Shown piece by piece: positions 1 to 10,241 of a stretch of 64,000 nt of DNA. The stretch's first letter is position 1. Each line of letters begins with the position of its first letter. A program made the position numbers and the translations under genes. A model generated the notes under the pieces. It was given only the letters and a program-made list of their open reading frames with translations, was not told the DNA's origin and searched no databases. This DNA comes from Novosphingobium huizhouense (lineage in GTDB: Bacteria; Pseudomonadota; Alphaproteobacteria; Sphingomonadales; Sphingomonadaceae), in assembly GCF_020179475.1 (NCBI RefSeq), contig NZ_JAILXZ010000003.1:558001-622000 (forward strand). The letters are read 5' to 3'.

Positions 1-25
1 CGACATAATGTTCGATGCCGATCAT
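1..25 (-). CDS. nuoK: NADH-quinone oxidoreductase subunit K (5' end only)
   Basis: Only the first eight codons are in the window; they read MIGIEHYV, the usual start of NuoK. NuoK is a small three-helix membrane subunit of the complex I proton-pumping arm. Its ATG shares one base with the nuoJ stop codon (TGATG), so the two genes are translationally coupled. The gene continues past the left edge. Identification rests on the N-terminal motif and on its place after nuoJ. Confidence 0.85.
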
Positions 26-642
26 CAGAGCTGGACCCCCTTGCCCACTTCCGGCTGCACGTTGATCGTGGCGTCCTCGGGACGGCGCGCGACCTGCTTG
101 GCAATGTTCTGCCCGCGCACGCCGCTGCGCTGGCGATGGGTCAGCACGATCGCGCCGATCATGGCGACCAGCAGGATCACGCCCGCCGCTTCGAACAGGA
201 ACAGGTAACGGCTGTAGAGCAGCGCGCCGATGGCCGCCGTGTTCGACAGCCCCGCCGTCGCCGCGCCGGTACCGTCGGCCACGCCCAGCGGCAGGGCCCC
301 TGCGCGATAGGCGCCAACGCCCAGCACCAGCTCGGCCAGAAGCACCACCGCCAGCACGAAGCCCAGCGGGAAATTGTTGATGAACCCGGCACGCAGTTCG
401 GCGAAGTCGATGTCGAGCATCATGACGACGAACAGGAACAGGACCGCGACCGCGCCGACGTAGACGATCACCAGCAGCATCGCGATGAATTCAGCGCCGG
501 CAAGGACCATCAGGCCCGCGGCGTTGAAGAACGCGAGGATCAGCCAGAGCACAGAGTGCACCGGATTGCGCGCGAGAATGGTGATCGCGCCGGAGGCGAT
601 CATCAGCGTCGCGAAGAGGTAGAAGGCGAATGCCTGGATCAT
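25..642 (-). CDS. nuoJ: NADH-quinone oxidoreductase subunit J
   Basis: 205-aa integral membrane subunit of complex I, part of the proton-translocating arm in the inner membrane. Five hydrophobic segments are visible, including the conserved stretch with AMLLVIVYVGAVAVLFLFVV near residues 53-72. The ATG at 642 is chosen because GGGGAGG lies just upstream and the protein then starts MIQAFAFYLF as expected for NuoJ; the open frame continues upstream only through a palindromic repeat. The stop codon overlaps nuoK. The roughly 40-residue C-terminal tail after the last helix is hydrophilic. Confidence 0.95.
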   Translation of the reverse strand: MIQAFAFYLFATLMIASGAITILARNPVHSVLWLILAFFNAAGLMVLAGAEFIAMLLVIVYVGAVAVLFLFVVMMLDIDFAELRAGFINNFPLGFVLAVVLLAELVLGVGAYRAGALPLGVADGTGAATAGLSNTAAIGALLYSRYLFLFEAAGVILLVAMIGAIVLTHRQRSGVRGQNIAKQVARRPEDATINVQPEVGKGVQL

Positions 643-648
643 CTCAAA

Positions 649-784
649 ATCCTCCCCGGCACGGGGAGGTGGCGCGCGCGCAGCGCGTGACGGAGGGGGC
701 CATCGCGATGGCGCACCCTTGCGTTGGGAGGCGGGCCCCCTCCACCACCCTGCGGGTGGTCCCCCTCCCCGCAGCGGGGAGGAT
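649..784. repeat. Palindromic repeat element (family A) between nuoI and nuoJ
   Basis: A roughly 135-bp element bounded by two small hairpins, CCTCCCC..GGGGAGG at 651-669 and again near 763-782. Between them a GGAGGGGGCC arm can pair with a GGGCCCCCTCC arm, so the whole element can fold as a cruciform or long RNA hairpin. Similar elements occur at 7070-7198 and 21172-21306. It carries no gene. It lies inside an operon, so it must be transcribed; its left end supplies the Shine-Dalgarno sequence of nuoJ. Confidence 0.75.
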
Positions 785-818
785 CGTGTCAAAAGACTGG
801 ATCATGGTGCGCGGCCCC

Positions 819-1304
819 CTACCGGTACGGTGCGTCGGCTTCAAGGTTGGCAGCGATCGCGCGCTCCCACTTGTCCCCGTTCGCGAGCAGCTTGGCCTTG
901 TCGTAGAGCAGTTCCTCGCGCGTTTCGGTCGCGAATTCGAGGTTCGGCCCTTCGACGATGGCATCCACCGGGCAGGCTTCCTGGCAGAAGCCGCAGTAGA
1001 TGCACTTGGTCATGTCGATGTCGTAGCGCGTGGTGCGGCGGCTGCCATCCTCGCGCGGCTCGGCCTCGATCGTGATCGCCTGCGCCGGGCACACCGCCTC
1101 GCACAGCTTGCACGCGATGCAGCGTTCCTCGCCGTTGGGATAACGGCGCAGGGCGTGCTCACCACGGAAGCGCGGGGACAGCGGGTTCTTCTCGAACGGG
1201 TAGTTGATCGTCGCCTTGGGCTTGAAGAAATACTTCAAGGTCAGCCAGTGCGCCTTCACGAACTCCCACAGGGTGAAGCTCTTGATGAGCTGTGCGGCAG
1301 TCAT
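819..1304 (-). CDS. nuoI: NADH-quinone oxidoreductase subunit I
   Basis: 161-aa peripheral-arm subunit of complex I that carries the two [4Fe-4S] clusters N6a and N6b and passes electrons towards NuoB. Two ferredoxin motifs are intact: C62-x2-C65-x2-C68-x3-C72 and C101-x2-C104-x2-C107-x3-C111. Length and N-terminal amphipathic segment match the family. The ATG overlaps the stop of the upstream secreted-protein gene by four bases (ATGA). A 176-bp gap filled by a palindromic repeat separates it from nuoJ. Confidence 0.97.
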   Translation of the reverse strand: MTAAQLIKSFTLWEFVKAHWLTLKYFFKPKATINYPFEKNPLSPRFRGEHALRRYPNGEERCIACKLCEAVCPAQAITIEAEPREDGSRRTTRYDIDMTKCIYCGFCQEACPVDAIVEGPNLEFATETREELLYDKAKLLANGDKWERAIAANLEADAPYR

Positions 1305-1825
1305 TTGTTTTCCCCGCTCGTTCCAGCAGTCGAATTAGGAAATCCCGCAGCGAGCGTCTTTTTCATCTCGCCATCGGCGCGGTCCTTCAAAAGGCTACAC
1401 GCACCGTAGAATTTGTATGGGCCATCTGCCGCCAATGGCTGACTCATCGCAATTGCCGAGTACCCAAACGGCCCAAACTCCGTCGAAGGAGTGATGCTGA
1501 GCGCATACATTGTACGGGCGTTGCCAGAGCTAAGCGTCAACGTCCTTGTTCCAGCCTCGTAGCTGTTCGTACTCGGTCGCGCCCCACCACTCAATCTGGC
1601 ATCGGACTCAAGATAGTAGAGATCCCCATAATTTGGGTTTGCATCGGCAAGAGTCTCTGACCCGACCAACAAGTAGATCGGGGTCTTCAAAGTGGTCCAG
1701 TTCTCAAGTTTCTGCTTGCCATCGACCTCATGCCAGAAGCGGCAGTACAGCAAGTTTGCACCAACAGCCCCGGTGCTGTTTCCTGCTGACGTGGCCAAGG
1801 CGGCGGCAGCTAAAATCGCAATCAT
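1301..1825 (-). CDS. Putative secreted protein of unknown function inside the nuo operon
   Basis: 174-aa protein with a short hydrophobic N-terminus ([15 protein letters not shown]) that resembles a signal peptide, though without a basic n-region. The rest is soluble, rich in Tyr, Ser, Thr and Gly, with two cysteines (in LLYCRFW and YGACSLL). I do not recognise the family. Its start overlaps the nuoH stop and its stop overlaps the nuoI start, both as ATGA, so it is embedded and translationally coupled. It looks visibly lower in GC than its neighbours, with more A/T at third positions, which suggests a later insertion. A periplasmic location is inferred only from the N-terminus. Confidence 0.7.
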   Translation of the reverse strand: MIAILAAAALATSAGNSTGAVGANLLYCRFWHEVDGKQKLENWTTLKTPIYLLVGSETLADANPNYGDLYYLESDARLSGGARPSTNSYEAGTRTLTLSSGNARTMYALSITPSTEFGPFGYSAIAMSQPLAADGPYKFYGACSLLKDRADGEMKKTLAAGFPNSTAGTSGENK

Positions 1826-2868
1826 GCGAAGTGTCCGGTAGCCATGAGGTAACCACTGATCAGGAACACGAACAGCAGCGAGACGGGGAGGAATACCTTC
1901 CAGCCCAGGCGCATCAGCTGGTCATAGCGATAGCGGGGCACGGTGGCCTTCACCCAGCTGAAGATGAAGAAGAAGAACAGGATCTTGAGCAGCAGCCACA
2001 CGAAGCCGGGCACGATGTAGAGGATCGGCAGATCGAGCGGCGGCAGCCAGCCGCCGAAGAACAGCGTGGCGTTGAGCGCGCACATCAGCAGCACGTTGGC
2101 GTATTCGCCCAGCCAGTAGAGCGCGAAGCTCATCGACGAATATTCGGTCTGGTAGCCGGCGACGAGTTCGGATTCCGCCTCGGTCAGGTCGAACGGCGCG
2201 CGCGCGGTTTCGGCCATGCCCGAAATCAGGAACATCACCCACATCGGGAACAGCAGCGGATTGAACACGAAGCCGTTGAACAGGCCGAGGACGTGACCCT
2301 GCTGCGCCTTGACGATATCGTTCAGGTTGAACGTGCCCGCCCACAGCACCACGCAGATCAGGATGAAGCCGATCGAGACTTCATAGCTGATCATCTGCGC
2401 CGAGGCGCGCATGGCCGAGAAGAACGGGTACTTCGAGTTCGACGACCAGCCCGCGATGACCACGCCGTAGACGCCGAGCGAGGAGATCGCGAGGACATAG
2501 AGCAGGCCGACGTTGATGTTGGCAAGGATCGCGCCCGAATTGAACGGGATCACCGCCCACGCCATCAGCGCCACGGTGAAAGTGATGATTGGCGCAATCA
2601 GGAACAGGCCCTTGTTCGCCGCCGCCGGAATGATGGTTTCCTGCAGGAACACCTTCAACCCATCCGCGAACGACTGCAGCAGGCCGATCGGGCCGACCAC
2701 GTTCGGGCCGCGACGCAGCGCCATGGCCGCCCAGATCTTGCGGTCGGCATAGATGATCATCGCCACGCCGAGCATCAGCGGCAGCGCGATCAGCAGGATG
2801 CCGCACACGGTGGAAATGCCCCAGGCCCACCCGTAGGAGAGGCCGAGGCCCATGAAGAACTCGGTCAT
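1822..2868 (-). CDS. nuoH: NADH-quinone oxidoreductase subunit H
   Basis: 348-aa membrane subunit at the junction of the two arms of complex I, forming part of the quinone chamber. About eight hydrophobic helices are visible, and the conserved loop with [20 protein letters not shown] sits near residues 53-72, followed further on by the acidic [20 protein letters not shown] region. Length is normal. Its ATG overlaps the nuoG stop by four bases and its stop overlaps the next gene in the same way. Confidence 0.97.
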   Translation of the reverse strand: MTEFFMGLGLSYGWAWGISTVCGILLIALPLMLGVAMIIYADRKIWAAMALRRGPNVVGPIGLLQSFADGLKVFLQETIIPAAANKGLFLIAPIITFTVALMAWAVIPFNSGAILANINVGLLYVLAISSLGVYGVVIAGWSSNSKYPFFSAMRASAQMISYEVSIGFILICVVLWAGTFNLNDIVKAQQGHVLGLFNGFVFNPLLFPMWVMFLISGMAETARAPFDLTEAESELVAGYQTEYSSMSFALYWLGEYANVLLMCALNATLFFGGWLPPLDLPILYIVPGFVWLLLKILFFFFIFSWVKATVPRYRYDQLMRLGWKVFLPVSLLFVFLISGYLMATGHFA

Positions 2869-4874
2869 TCCGCGGCCTCCGCGAAGGTTTCACCGTGGAC
2901 CAGCTCCGCCGAGCAGCGCTGCAGCGTCGGGCTAGCCCGGCCGATGGCGTTGGTCAGGTAACGGTCCTTGATCGGATAGCCCGCAATCACGCCTTCCGCC
3001 TTGGCATCAGAAGGAGCCGCAGGCAGCGCGCCGTAATCGGCAAGCCCTTCGGTGCCGAGCGCCGGCACTTCGGCAACCATCGCGGCGCGCAGCTGGTCGA
3101 AGCTGTCGAAGCCGACGGTCACGCCCAACGCATCGGCCAGGGCGCGCAGGATCGTCCAGTCCTCGCGGGCCTCGCCCGGCGCGAACACGGCCTTCTCCGA
3201 ATATTGCACGCGGCCTTCGGTGTTGACGTAAGTGCCGTCCTTTTCGCTGAACGCGGCGGCAGGCAGGATCACGTCGGCAGCATGCGCCGCCTTGTCACCG
3301 TGGTGGCCGATGTGGACGATCATGCTGCCCGCAAACTTGGTGAAATCCACCTCGTCCGCGCCCAGCGAGATCACCATCTTCGGCTTGGCCGCGACGAGGT
3401 CGGCAATGCCGCCATCTTGCGCATAGCCGAGCATCAGGCCGCCCATGCGGCTCGCCGCCATGTGGACGACGTTGAAGCCGTTCCAGCCATCCCTGACCAG
3501 CTTGAAGCGCTCGGCGAAAGCCAGGCCAGCGCCCAGCGCGCCCTTGCCCAGCGCAGCGCCGCCGAGGATCACGGCCGGCTTTGAAGCACCTTCGAACGCA
3601 TCGACCAGCGCCTGCGGCAGGTTGCCGAGGATCGACAGGTCGTCGCCCAGGAACGTCGCGGCGTAGGTCGGGTCCCATTCGGGGCCGACGATGAACACCT
3701 TGGCGCCCTTCTTCACCGCCTTGCGCAGGCGGGTGTTGAGCAGCGGCGCCTCGTCGCGGATCATCGAGCCGACGATCAGCACGGCATCGGCGTCCTCGAT
3801 CCCGGCAAGGGTCGAATTGAAGTTCACCGCGGCGAGGTTCGACGCATCGTAGGCCAGACCCGTCTGCCGACCTTCGAGCAGGGTCGAGCCCAGAGCGCCC
3901 GCCAGCTTCTTCGCCGCGAACATCGTCTCGCAATCGACCAGGTCGCCCGCGATCACCGCGACCGACGAACCCGGATTGATCTTCGCCACGGCGTCGAACG
4001 CCTCGGCCCAAGTTGCGGCGACGAGCTTGCCGTCACGACGCAGCCAAGGCTTGTCGAGCCGGCGGCGGGTCAGGCCATCGACCATGTAGCGGCCACGGTC
4101 CGACAGCCATTCCTCGTTCACGTCGTCGTTCACGCGCGGCAGGATGCGCAGCACTTCGCGGCCGCGGCTGTCGAGCCGGATATTCGAACCGAGCGCGTCC
4201 GAAACGTCGATGGCGAGCGTCTTCTTCAGCTCCCACGGACGCGCCTCGAAGGCATAGGGCCGGCTGGTCAGCGCGCCGACCGGGCACAGGTCGATCACGT
4301 TGGCCGACAGCTCATGCTCCGCGGCCTTTTCGAGGTACGTGCTGATCTGCATGTTCTCGCCGCGATACAGCGCGCCGATTTCGTCCACGCCGGCGATCTC
4401 TTCCGAGAAGCGCACGCAGCGGGTGCAGTGGATGCAGCGGGTCATGATCGTCTTGATCAGCGGCCCCATGTACTTCTCGGTCACGGCACGCTTGTGCTCG
4501 TGATAGCGCGAGGCGCCCCGGCCATAGGCGACCGACTGGTCCTGCAGGTCGCATTCGCCGCCCTGGTCGCAGATCGGGCAGTCGAGCGGGTGGTTGATGA
4601 GCAGGAACTCCATCACCCCTTCGCGCGCCTTCTTGACCATTTCGGAATCCGTGCGGATTTCCTGGCCCTCGGTCGCCGGAAGCGCGCAGCTTGCCTGCGG
4701 CTTGGGCGGCCCGGGCTTCACCTCGACCAGGCACATGCGGCAGTTGCCCGCGATGCTCAGCCGCTCGTGATAGCAGAAGCGCGGGATTTCCTTGCCGGCC
4801 AGCTCGCACGCCTGCAGGACGGTAGCGCCCTGCGGGACCTCGAGTTCGACGCCGTCTACTTTGACCTTGGGCAT
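2865..4874 (-). CDS. nuoG: NADH-quinone oxidoreductase subunit G
   Basis: 669-aa peripheral-arm subunit of complex I holding several Fe-S clusters. The N-terminal ferredoxin domain has C34, C45, C48 and C63 for [2Fe-2S]. A following H95-x3-C99-x2-C102-x5-C108 site and C147/C150/C153 with a later Cys-Pro (IDLCPVGAL) give two [4Fe-4S] clusters. The rest is a molybdopterin-oxidoreductase-like domain without cofactor function in this family. The start [10 protein letters not shown] overlaps the nuoF TAA by one base; an upstream in-frame extension lies inside nuoF and is not used. Confidence 0.97.
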   Translation of the reverse strand: MPKVKVDGVELEVPQGATVLQACELAGKEIPRFCYHERLSIAGNCRMCLVEVKPGPPKPQASCALPATEGQEIRTDSEMVKKAREGVMEFLLINHPLDCPICDQGGECDLQDQSVAYGRGASRYHEHKRAVTEKYMGPLIKTIMTRCIHCTRCVRFSEEIAGVDEIGALYRGENMQISTYLEKAAEHELSANVIDLCPVGALTSRPYAFEARPWELKKTLAIDVSDALGSNIRLDSRGREVLRILPRVNDDVNEEWLSDRGRYMVDGLTRRRLDKPWLRRDGKLVAATWAEAFDAVAKINPGSSVAVIAGDLVDCETMFAAKKLAGALGSTLLEGRQTGLAYDASNLAAVNFNSTLAGIEDADAVLIVGSMIRDEAPLLNTRLRKAVKKGAKVFIVGPEWDPTYAATFLGDDLSILGNLPQALVDAFEGASKPAVILGGAALGKGALGAGLAFAERFKLVRDGWNGFNVVHMAASRMGGLMLGYAQDGGIADLVAAKPKMVISLGADEVDFTKFAGSMIVHIGHHGDKAAHAADVILPAAAFSEKDGTYVNTEGRVQYSEKAVFAPGEAREDWTILRALADALGVTVGFDSFDQLRAAMVAEVPALGTEGLADYGALPAAPSDAKAEGVIAGYPIKDRYLTNAIGRASPTLQRCSAELVHGETFAEAAE

Positions 4875-6169
4875 TATTCGGCAGCCTCCCGGACGTCGCC
4901 CGCACGTTCGGCGATGCGGCGTTCGATTTCGGGGCGGAAGTGGCGGATCAGGCCCTGGATCGGCCATGCGGCCGCATCGCCCAGGGCGCAGATGGTGTGG
5001 CCTTCGACCTGCTTGGTGACTTCCTGCAGCATGTCGATCTCGGCCAGGTCGGCGTCACCGGTGCGCAGGCGCTCCATAACGCGCCACATCCACCCCGTTC
5101 CTTCGCGGCAGGGCGTGCACTGGCCGCAGCTTTCGTGCTTGTAGAAGTACGACAGGCGGCTGATTGCGCGGACGATGTCGGTCGACTTGTCCATGACGAT
5201 CACGGCGGCGGTACCGAGGCCCGAGCCCAGCGCCTTCAGACCATCGAAGTCCATGGCCGCGTGGCGGATCTGCTCGCCCGGCACCAGCGGCACCGAGGAA
5301 CCGCCGGGGATCACCGCCAGCAGGTTGTCCCAGCCGCCGCGAATGCCGCCGCAGTGCTTCTCGATCAGTTCCTCGAACGAGATGCTCATCGCCTCTTCGA
5401 CGACGCAGGGGCGGTTCACGTGGCCGCTGATCTGGAAAAGCTTGGTGCCGCGGTTGTTCTCGTTGCCGAACGAGGAGAACCACGAAGCGCCCCGCCGCAG
5501 GATCGTCGGCGCGACCGCGATCGATTCCACGTTGTTGACTGTGGTGGGGCAGCCATAGAGGCCCGCACCCGCCGGAAACGGCGGCTTCAGGCGGGGCTGG
5601 CCCTTCTTGCCTTCCAGGCTTTCGATCATCGCGGTCTCTTCGCCGCAGATGTAGGCGCCCGCGCCGCGATGGACGAAGACGTCGAAGTCATAGCCCGAAC
5701 CGCAGGCGTTCTTGCCCAGCAGGCCCGCCGCATAGGCTTCGTCACGCGCGGCGAACAGCGTCTCGGCTTCGCGAATGTATTCGCCGCGGATGTAGATGTA
5801 GGCCGCCCGCGCGCGCATCGCGAAGCCCGCCACCAGCGCGCCTTCGAGCAGCTTGTGCGGATCGTGGCGGATGATCTCGCGGTCCTTGCAGGAGCCGGGC
5901 TCGGATTCGTCGGCGTTGATCACGAGGAAGCTCGGACGGCCGTCCTTGCTTTCCTTGGGCATGAACGACCACTTCATGCCGGTGGGGAAGCCCGCACCGC
6001 CACGGCCGCGCAGGCCCGAATCCTTCACTTCCTGGATGATCGCGTCCTGCCCGCGTTCCAGCAGCGCCTTGGTGTTGTCCCAATCGCCGCGCGCCTGCGC
6101 AGCCTTCAGGTTCCACGGCTGATAGCCGTAGACGTTGGTGAAGATGCGGTCCTTGTCCTGCAGGGACAT
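4874..6169 (-). CDS. nuoF: NADH-quinone oxidoreductase subunit F
   Basis: 431-aa NADH-binding flavoprotein subunit. The glycine-rich [11 protein letters not shown] at residues 54-64 binds NADH/FMN. C348-x2-C351-x2-C354 together with C394 binds the N3 [4Fe-4S] cluster. It accepts hydride from NADH onto FMN and passes electrons to NuoG and NuoE. Length matches the family. The gene begins one base after the nuoE stop and overlaps nuoG by one base. Confidence 0.98.
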   Translation of the reverse strand: MSLQDKDRIFTNVYGYQPWNLKAAQARGDWDNTKALLERGQDAIIQEVKDSGLRGRGGAGFPTGMKWSFMPKESKDGRPSFLVINADESEPGSCKDREIIRHDPHKLLEGALVAGFAMRARAAYIYIRGEYIREAETLFAARDEAYAAGLLGKNACGSGYDFDVFVHRGAGAYICGEETAMIESLEGKKGQPRLKPPFPAGAGLYGCPTTVNNVESIAVAPTILRRGASWFSSFGNENNRGTKLFQISGHVNRPCVVEEAMSISFEELIEKHCGGIRGGWDNLLAVIPGGSSVPLVPGEQIRHAAMDFDGLKALGSGLGTAAVIVMDKSTDIVRAISRLSYFYKHESCGQCTPCREGTGWMWRVMERLRTGDADLAEIDMLQEVTKQVEGHTICALGDAAAWPIQGLIRHFRPEIERRIAERAGDVREAAE

Positions 6170-6170
6170 C

Positions 6171-6839
6171 TTACCACTCCCCTCGGTAATCGTGGTTCTC
6201 GCTCACCATCGCGGTCAGGTTCGACAGCGCGCCGGCGGGCTCCACCGTGTGGCGGCCCGGCTCCTGCGTGCCCGTCTTCGGCTGGCGGCCGGCGGCAAGC
6301 TCGTCGAGGATGTGCGTCACGCGCTCGGCGGTCAGGTCCTCGTAATTGTCGTCGTTGATCTGCACCATCGGGGCCGAGGCGCAGTTGCCCATGCATTCCA
6401 CCTCGGTCAGCGTGAACAGGCCGTCGGGGGTGGTGTGCCCCTTCTTCATGCCCTTCGCCTTGCACGCGGCCATGATGTCGTCGGACCCACGCAGCATGCA
6501 CGGCGTGGTACCGCAGACCTGCACGTGGAACCGGCCGACGGGCTGGATATTGTACATCGTGTAGAAGGTCGCGACCTCGAGCACGCGGATGATCGGCATG
6601 TCGAGCTGCGCGGCGACATATTCCATCACCGGCAGCGGCAGCCAGCCTTGCGTCCGGGTCTCGGCGCCGACCTGGCGCTGGGCCAGGTCGAGCAGCGGCA
6701 TCACCGCCGAGCGCTGGCGCCCTTCGGGATAGCGCGTGATGATCTCCTTGGCCTTGGCCGCGTTGGCCTCGGTCCAGGCAAAGTTGCCCCAGCGCGCGCG
6801 CAGCTCGGGGCTGTCGGGTTCGGGATGACGATCAGCCAT
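6171..6839 (-). CDS. nuoE: NADH-quinone oxidoreductase subunit E
   Basis: 222-aa thioredoxin-like ferredoxin subunit carrying the N1a [2Fe-2S] cluster. The four ligands are C109, C114, C149 and C153 (VCGTTPC and ECMGNC). The C-terminal tail after about residue 185 is longer than in short NuoE proteins and has low complexity ([14 protein letters not shown]). It is the first of the EFGHI block and adjoins nuoF directly. The upstream 65-aa membrane gene ends 6 bp before it. Confidence 0.97.
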   Translation of the reverse strand: MADRHPEPDSPELRARWGNFAWTEANAAKAKEIITRYPEGRQRSAVMPLLDLAQRQVGAETRTQGWLPLPVMEYVAAQLDMPIIRVLEVATFYTMYNIQPVGRFHVQVCGTTPCMLRGSDDIMAACKAKGMKKGHTTPDGLFTLTEVECMGNCASAPMVQINDDNYEDLTAERVTHILDELAAGRQPKTGTQEPGRHTVEPAGALSNLTAMVSENHDYRGEW

Positions 6840-6845
6840 AAGTCC

Positions 6846-7043
6846 TCAGCGTCCCCCTGCCCGCTTCATCCAGAAGTCCTGGCCGAAAAGGAAAAGCTCG
6901 AAACCGCCGATCGCAGAGATCATCATCGGCATCCAGTCGGGCGTGTCAGCCTGGTTGGCGAGCGCCAGGAACCAGATTGCCGCGAGCAGCAGCCCGCTGA
7001 CGCAGGCGAGGATCGAAAGCTGGCGGGTGGGATCTTGCTTCAC
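6846..7043 (-). CDS. Small two-helix membrane protein in the nuo operon
   Basis: 65-aa protein with a GTG start at 7043, preceded by GGAG about nine bases upstream. Two hydrophobic segments (around residues 9-29 and 38-54) are separated by NQADTPDWMP, and a basic end (MKRAGGR) follows. I do not know its function. It sits between a palindromic repeat and nuoE, so it should be co-transcribed with complex I; a role in assembly or stability is a guess. The open frame extends upstream through the repeat, but that part is repeat sequence and lacks a ribosome binding site. Confidence 0.6.
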   Translation of the reverse strand: MKQDPTRQLSILACVSGLLLAAIWFLALANQADTPDWMPMMISAIGGFELFLFGQDFWMKRAGGR

Positions 7044-7069
7044 CGGAAAATCTCCAACATGGCAACCGA

Positions 7070-7198
7070 TCCTCCCCTGGAAGGGGAGGTGGCAGCCCGC
7101 AGGGCTGACGGAGGGGTAACGGCATACGCTACGTCGGCGGCGAGCAAATACCCCTCCGCCTCCGCTTCGCTGCGGCACCTCCCCCGCCGGGGGAGGAT
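7070..7198. repeat. Palindromic repeat element (family A) between the NTF2-like gene and nuoE side
   Basis: About 130 bp bounded by hairpins CCTCCCCTGGAAGGGGAGG and CCTCCCCCGCCGGGGGAGG in inverted positions. Internal arms (CCCGCAGGGCTGACGGAGGGG and a CCCCTCCGCC arm) are complementary in part. The layout matches the element at 649-784. It fills the gap between two co-directional genes of the operon. No coding sequence is supported in it. Confidence 0.75.
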
Positions 7199-7212
7199 GT
7201 TGGTGCGAACCA

Positions 7213-7563
7213 TCACCGGATGAACTCCACGCGAGAGCACTTGTCGCCCTCGAAAGAATAGACCGCGATCACGTCGAATGGTTCGACCAGCGCCGACCCA
7301 TCGGTGGCGGGGCCGCGCGTCACATGCTCGCGCATCAGCACATAGTTGCCGATGGCCTGCGCTTCCCTGATCTCGGCCTGGTTCTGCGGCCAGCGCGCGA
7401 ACGCAACGGCAAGGCCGGACCGCGTGCCTTCCTTGCCCTCACGCACAACATCGCCGCGATAGTTCGCCTCGCAAGCGTCGTCGGTCATGTACGAGACGTA
7501 GGTGTCGACGTCCTGCGCGTTGTACGCGGCCAGCATCGCCTTGGCGGTGTCGAGGTTGCTCAA
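7213..7563 (-). CDS. NTF2/SnoaL-like protein in the nuo operon
   Basis: 116-aa protein with the look of the nuclear transport factor 2 fold: an N-terminal helix ([20 protein letters not shown]), a [15 protein letters not shown] strand region and a closing [20 protein letters not shown] strand. The start is TTG at 7563, sharing TTGA with the nuoD stop; this fits the overlap pattern of the operon and there is no better upstream start. An ATG nine codons further in is the alternative. Substrate or partner is unknown. Location suggests co-expression with complex I. Confidence 0.7.
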   Translation of the reverse strand: MSNLDTAKAMLAAYNAQDVDTYVSYMTDDACEANYRGDVVREGKEGTRSGLAVAFARWPQNQAEIREAQAIGNYVLMREHVTRGPATDGSALVEPFDVIAVYSFEGDKCSRVEFIR

Positions 7564-8771
7564 CGGTCGCACTCCCCGAACACCACGTCGATCGCGCCGA
7601 GGATGGCGGTCGCGTCGGGCAGCATGTGGCCCTTGGACATGAAGTCCATCGCCTGCAGGTGGCTGAACGCGGTCGGGCGGATCTTGCAGCGGTACGGCTT
7701 GTTGCTGCCGTCGCTGACCAGATAGACGCCGAACTCGCCCTTGGGGCTTTCGGTGGCGACATAGACTTCGCCGGCCGGAACGTGGAAGCCTTCGGTGTAG
7801 AGCTTGAAGTGATGGATCAGCGATTCCATCGACTGCTTCATCTCGGCGCGCTTGGGCGGCACCACCTTGCGGTCGGTGCTGGCGATGGGCCCTTGCGGCA
7901 TCTGCGCCAGGCACTGCTTCATGATCCGGGCCGACTGGCGCACTTCTTCCACGCGCACCATGAACCGGTCGTAGCAGTCCGAATTGGTGCCGACGGGAAT
8001 TTCGAACTCCATCCGGTCATAGACGTCGTAGGGCTGGCTCTTGCGCAGGTCCCACGGGATGCCGGCAGCGCGGATCATCGGGCCCGAAAAGCCCCAGGCC
8101 AGCGCGTCTTCCTTGCTCACGATCGCGATGTCGACGTTGCGCTGCTTGAAGATGCGGTTGTCGACCACAAGGCTCATCGCGTCTTCGAACAGCGGGAACA
8201 GGCGCGTGTCGATCCACTCGCCCAAGTCGACCAGCAGCTTTTCCGGCACGTCCTGGTGCACGCCGCCGGGGCGGAACCAGGCCGAGTGCATGCGCGCGCC
8301 GCTCGCGCGCTCGAAGAAGTTGAGGCAGTCCTCGCGGATTTCGAACAGCCACAGGTTCGGCGTCATCGCGCCGACGTCCATCACGTGGCTCCCCATGTTG
8401 AGCATGTGGTTGCAGATGCGGGTCAGCTCGGCGAACAGCACGCGCAGGTACTGCGCGCGCAGCGGGACTTCGAGGTTCAGCAGCTTCTCGATCGCCAGCA
8501 CGTAGCTGTGCTCCATGCACAGCGGCGAGCAGTAGTCGAGCCGGTCGAAATATGGGAGCGCCTGGAGGTAGGTCTTGTTCTCGATCAGCTTCTCGGTGCC
8601 GCGATGCAGCAGGCCGACGTGCGGATCGATGCGCTCGATGATCTCGCCGTCAAGCTCCATCACCATGCGCAGCACGCCGTGCGCCGCCGGGTGCTGGGGC
8701 CCGAAGTTGATCGTGTAATTGGTGATGACCTCGTCGCCGGTGGTGGGCGACTGTTCGAGCGAGAAGCTCAT
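7560..8771 (-). CDS. nuoD: NADH-quinone oxidoreductase subunit D
   Basis: 403-aa 49-kDa-type subunit of complex I that forms the quinone-binding site with NuoB. The motifs [14 protein letters not shown] near residue 30 and the [12 protein letters not shown] segment are intact, as is the C-terminal DVVFGECDR. NuoC and NuoD are separate genes here, not fused as in enterobacteria. Its ATG overlaps the nuoC stop and its stop overlaps the TTG start of the NTF2-like gene. Confidence 0.98.
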   Translation of the reverse strand: MSFSLEQSPTTGDEVITNYTINFGPQHPAAHGVLRMVMELDGEIIERIDPHVGLLHRGTEKLIENKTYLQALPYFDRLDYCSPLCMEHSYVLAIEKLLNLEVPLRAQYLRVLFAELTRICNHMLNMGSHVMDVGAMTPNLWLFEIREDCLNFFERASGARMHSAWFRPGGVHQDVPEKLLVDLGEWIDTRLFPLFEDAMSLVVDNRIFKQRNVDIAIVSKEDALAWGFSGPMIRAAGIPWDLRKSQPYDVYDRMEFEIPVGTNSDCYDRFMVRVEEVRQSARIMKQCLAQMPQGPIASTDRKVVPPKRAEMKQSMESLIHHFKLYTEGFHVPAGEVYVATESPKGEFGVYLVSDGSNKPYRCKIRPTAFSHLQAMDFMSKGHMLPDATAILGAIDVVFGECDR

Positions 8772-9667
8772 GCCTCGCCTCCATCCTTGGCGTCACGGTC
8801 CGGGCGGCTCTCGGTCGGCGCGGGCGCTTGCGGCGCTTCGCCGCCGTCCTTGGCGACCGGTTCGCCCTGGCCCTGCCCGGCAACGGTGCCGCCGGTGGTC
8901 TTGGCCTCCGAAACCTTCTCGGTCGCGGCAGCATTGGCCTTCTCGCCAGCGCCGGTGTCCGAGGGCTTTTCGGTGGTCTTGGGCGTCTCGGTCTTGGGCG
9001 CGCCACCGGTGACGGGAGCGGTCGCGACCGGCGCAGGCGCGGGCGGCGGCGGCACGGCCTTCTCATCGCCCGGCAGCACGTAGTCCGCGCCTTCCCACGG
9101 GCTCATGAAATCGAACTGGCGCAGGTCCTGCGCAAGCTCGACCGGCTCGTAGACCACGCGCTTGTCTTCCTCGGAATAGCGCAGCTCGACATAGCCGGTC
9201 AGCGGGAAGTCCTTGCGGAAGGGGTGCCCTTCGAAACCGTAGTCGGTGAGGATGCGGCGCAGGTCGGTGTTGCCGGCGAACAGCACGCCGTACATGTCGT
9301 AGGCCTCGCGCTCGTACCAGCCGGCGTTGGGCCACAGCGTGGTCACGGTCGGCACCGGCGTCGCCTCGTCGGTCGTCGTCTTGACGATCAGGCGCAGGTT
9401 GCGCGTCACCGACAGCAGGCAATAGACCACGTCGAAACGCTCGAGGCGGTTCGGGTAGTCGGCCCCGGCAATGTCCATCAGCTGCTGGAACTGGTGCTCG
9501 TCGCGAAGCTTGCGCAGCGCATCTTCCACGCGCTCGCGCACGACGGTGATGACGATCTCGCCATATTCCTCGCGGGCTGCGACGACCATGTCGCCCAGCG
9601 AACCGGTCAGCTCGTCGAGCACGCCGTCGAACGAGGCATAACGCGGGGCGGAGTGAAGAACGGCCAT
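8768..9667 (-). CDS. nuoC: NADH-quinone oxidoreductase subunit C with long C-terminal tail
   Basis: 299-aa 30-kDa-type subunit. Residues 1 to about 200 form the normal NuoC domain, with the signature [13 protein letters not shown] and the [13 protein letters not shown] motif. After YVLPGDEK a tail of roughly 95 residues follows, made almost only of Pro, Ala, Thr, Lys, Glu and Gly, predicted to be disordered. Ordinary bacterial NuoC stops near 200-220 residues, so the tail is an addition; it is in frame with no sign of a frameshift. The tail overlaps nothing except the four-base junction with nuoD. Confidence 0.96.
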   Translation of the reverse strand: MAVLHSAPRYASFDGVLDELTGSLGDMVVAAREEYGEIVITVVRERVEDALRKLRDEHQFQQLMDIAGADYPNRLERFDVVYCLLSVTRNLRLIVKTTTDEATPVPTVTTLWPNAGWYEREAYDMYGVLFAGNTDLRRILTDYGFEGHPFRKDFPLTGYVELRYSEEDKRVVYEPVELAQDLRQFDFMSPWEGADYVLPGDEKAVPPPPAPAPVATAPVTGGAPKTETPKTTEKPSDTGAGEKANAAATEKVSEAKTTGGTVAGQGQGEPVAKDGGEAPQAPAPTESRPDRDAKDGGEA

Positions 9668-9680
9668 GTCCTGCGCTCCC

Positions 9681-10241
9681 TCAGCGTTCCAGCGTGCCGG
9701 CGCGGCGGATCTTCCGCTGCAGCTGCATCACGCCATAGAGCAGCGCCTCGGCGGTCGGCGGGCAGCCGGGGACGTAGATGTCCACGGGCACGATGCGGTC
9801 GCAGCCGCGCACCACCGAGTAGCTGTAGTGATAATAGCCGCCGCCATTGGCGCAGCTGCCCATCGAGATCACGTACTTGGGGTCCGACATCTGGTCGTAG
9901 ACCTTGCGCAGTGCCGGCGCCATCTTGTTGCACAGCGTGCCGGCCACGATCATCACGTCCGACTGGCGCGGGGAGGCGCGCGGGGCGACGCCGAAGCGCT
10001 CCATGTCGTAGCGCGGCATGTTCACGTGGATCATCTCGACCGCGCAGCAGGCAAGCCCGAAGGTCATCCACCACAGCGAGCCGGTGCGCGCCCACTGGAA
10101 CAGCTCCTCGGTCGAGGTGACGAGGAAGCCCTTGTCCGAAACCTCGGCGTTGAGGCTGTCGAAGAACGCCTGGTCGGGAGCGGTCACGGCGCCCTGCGGA
10201 GCGGTGATCAGCGAGGAAGAGGTGGTGGCCATGTTGCTCAT
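9681..10241 (-). CDS. nuoB: NADH-quinone oxidoreductase subunit B
   Basis: 186-aa subunit holding the terminal N2 [4Fe-4S] cluster that reduces quinone. The ligands are the adjacent C65-C66, then C130 and C160 (GLACC, GSCANGG, VPGCPP). The start MSNMATT at 10241 overlaps the nuoA stop by four bases; longer in-frame extensions run inside nuoA. A 13-bp gap separates it from nuoC. Confidence 0.98.
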   Translation of the reverse strand: MSNMATTSSSLITAPQGAVTAPDQAFFDSLNAEVSDKGFLVTSTEELFQWARTGSLWWMTFGLACCAVEMIHVNMPRYDMERFGVAPRASPRQSDVMIVAGTLCNKMAPALRKVYDQMSDPKYVISMGSCANGGGYYHYSYSVVRGCDRIVPVDIYVPGCPPTAEALLYGVMQLQRKIRRAGTLER

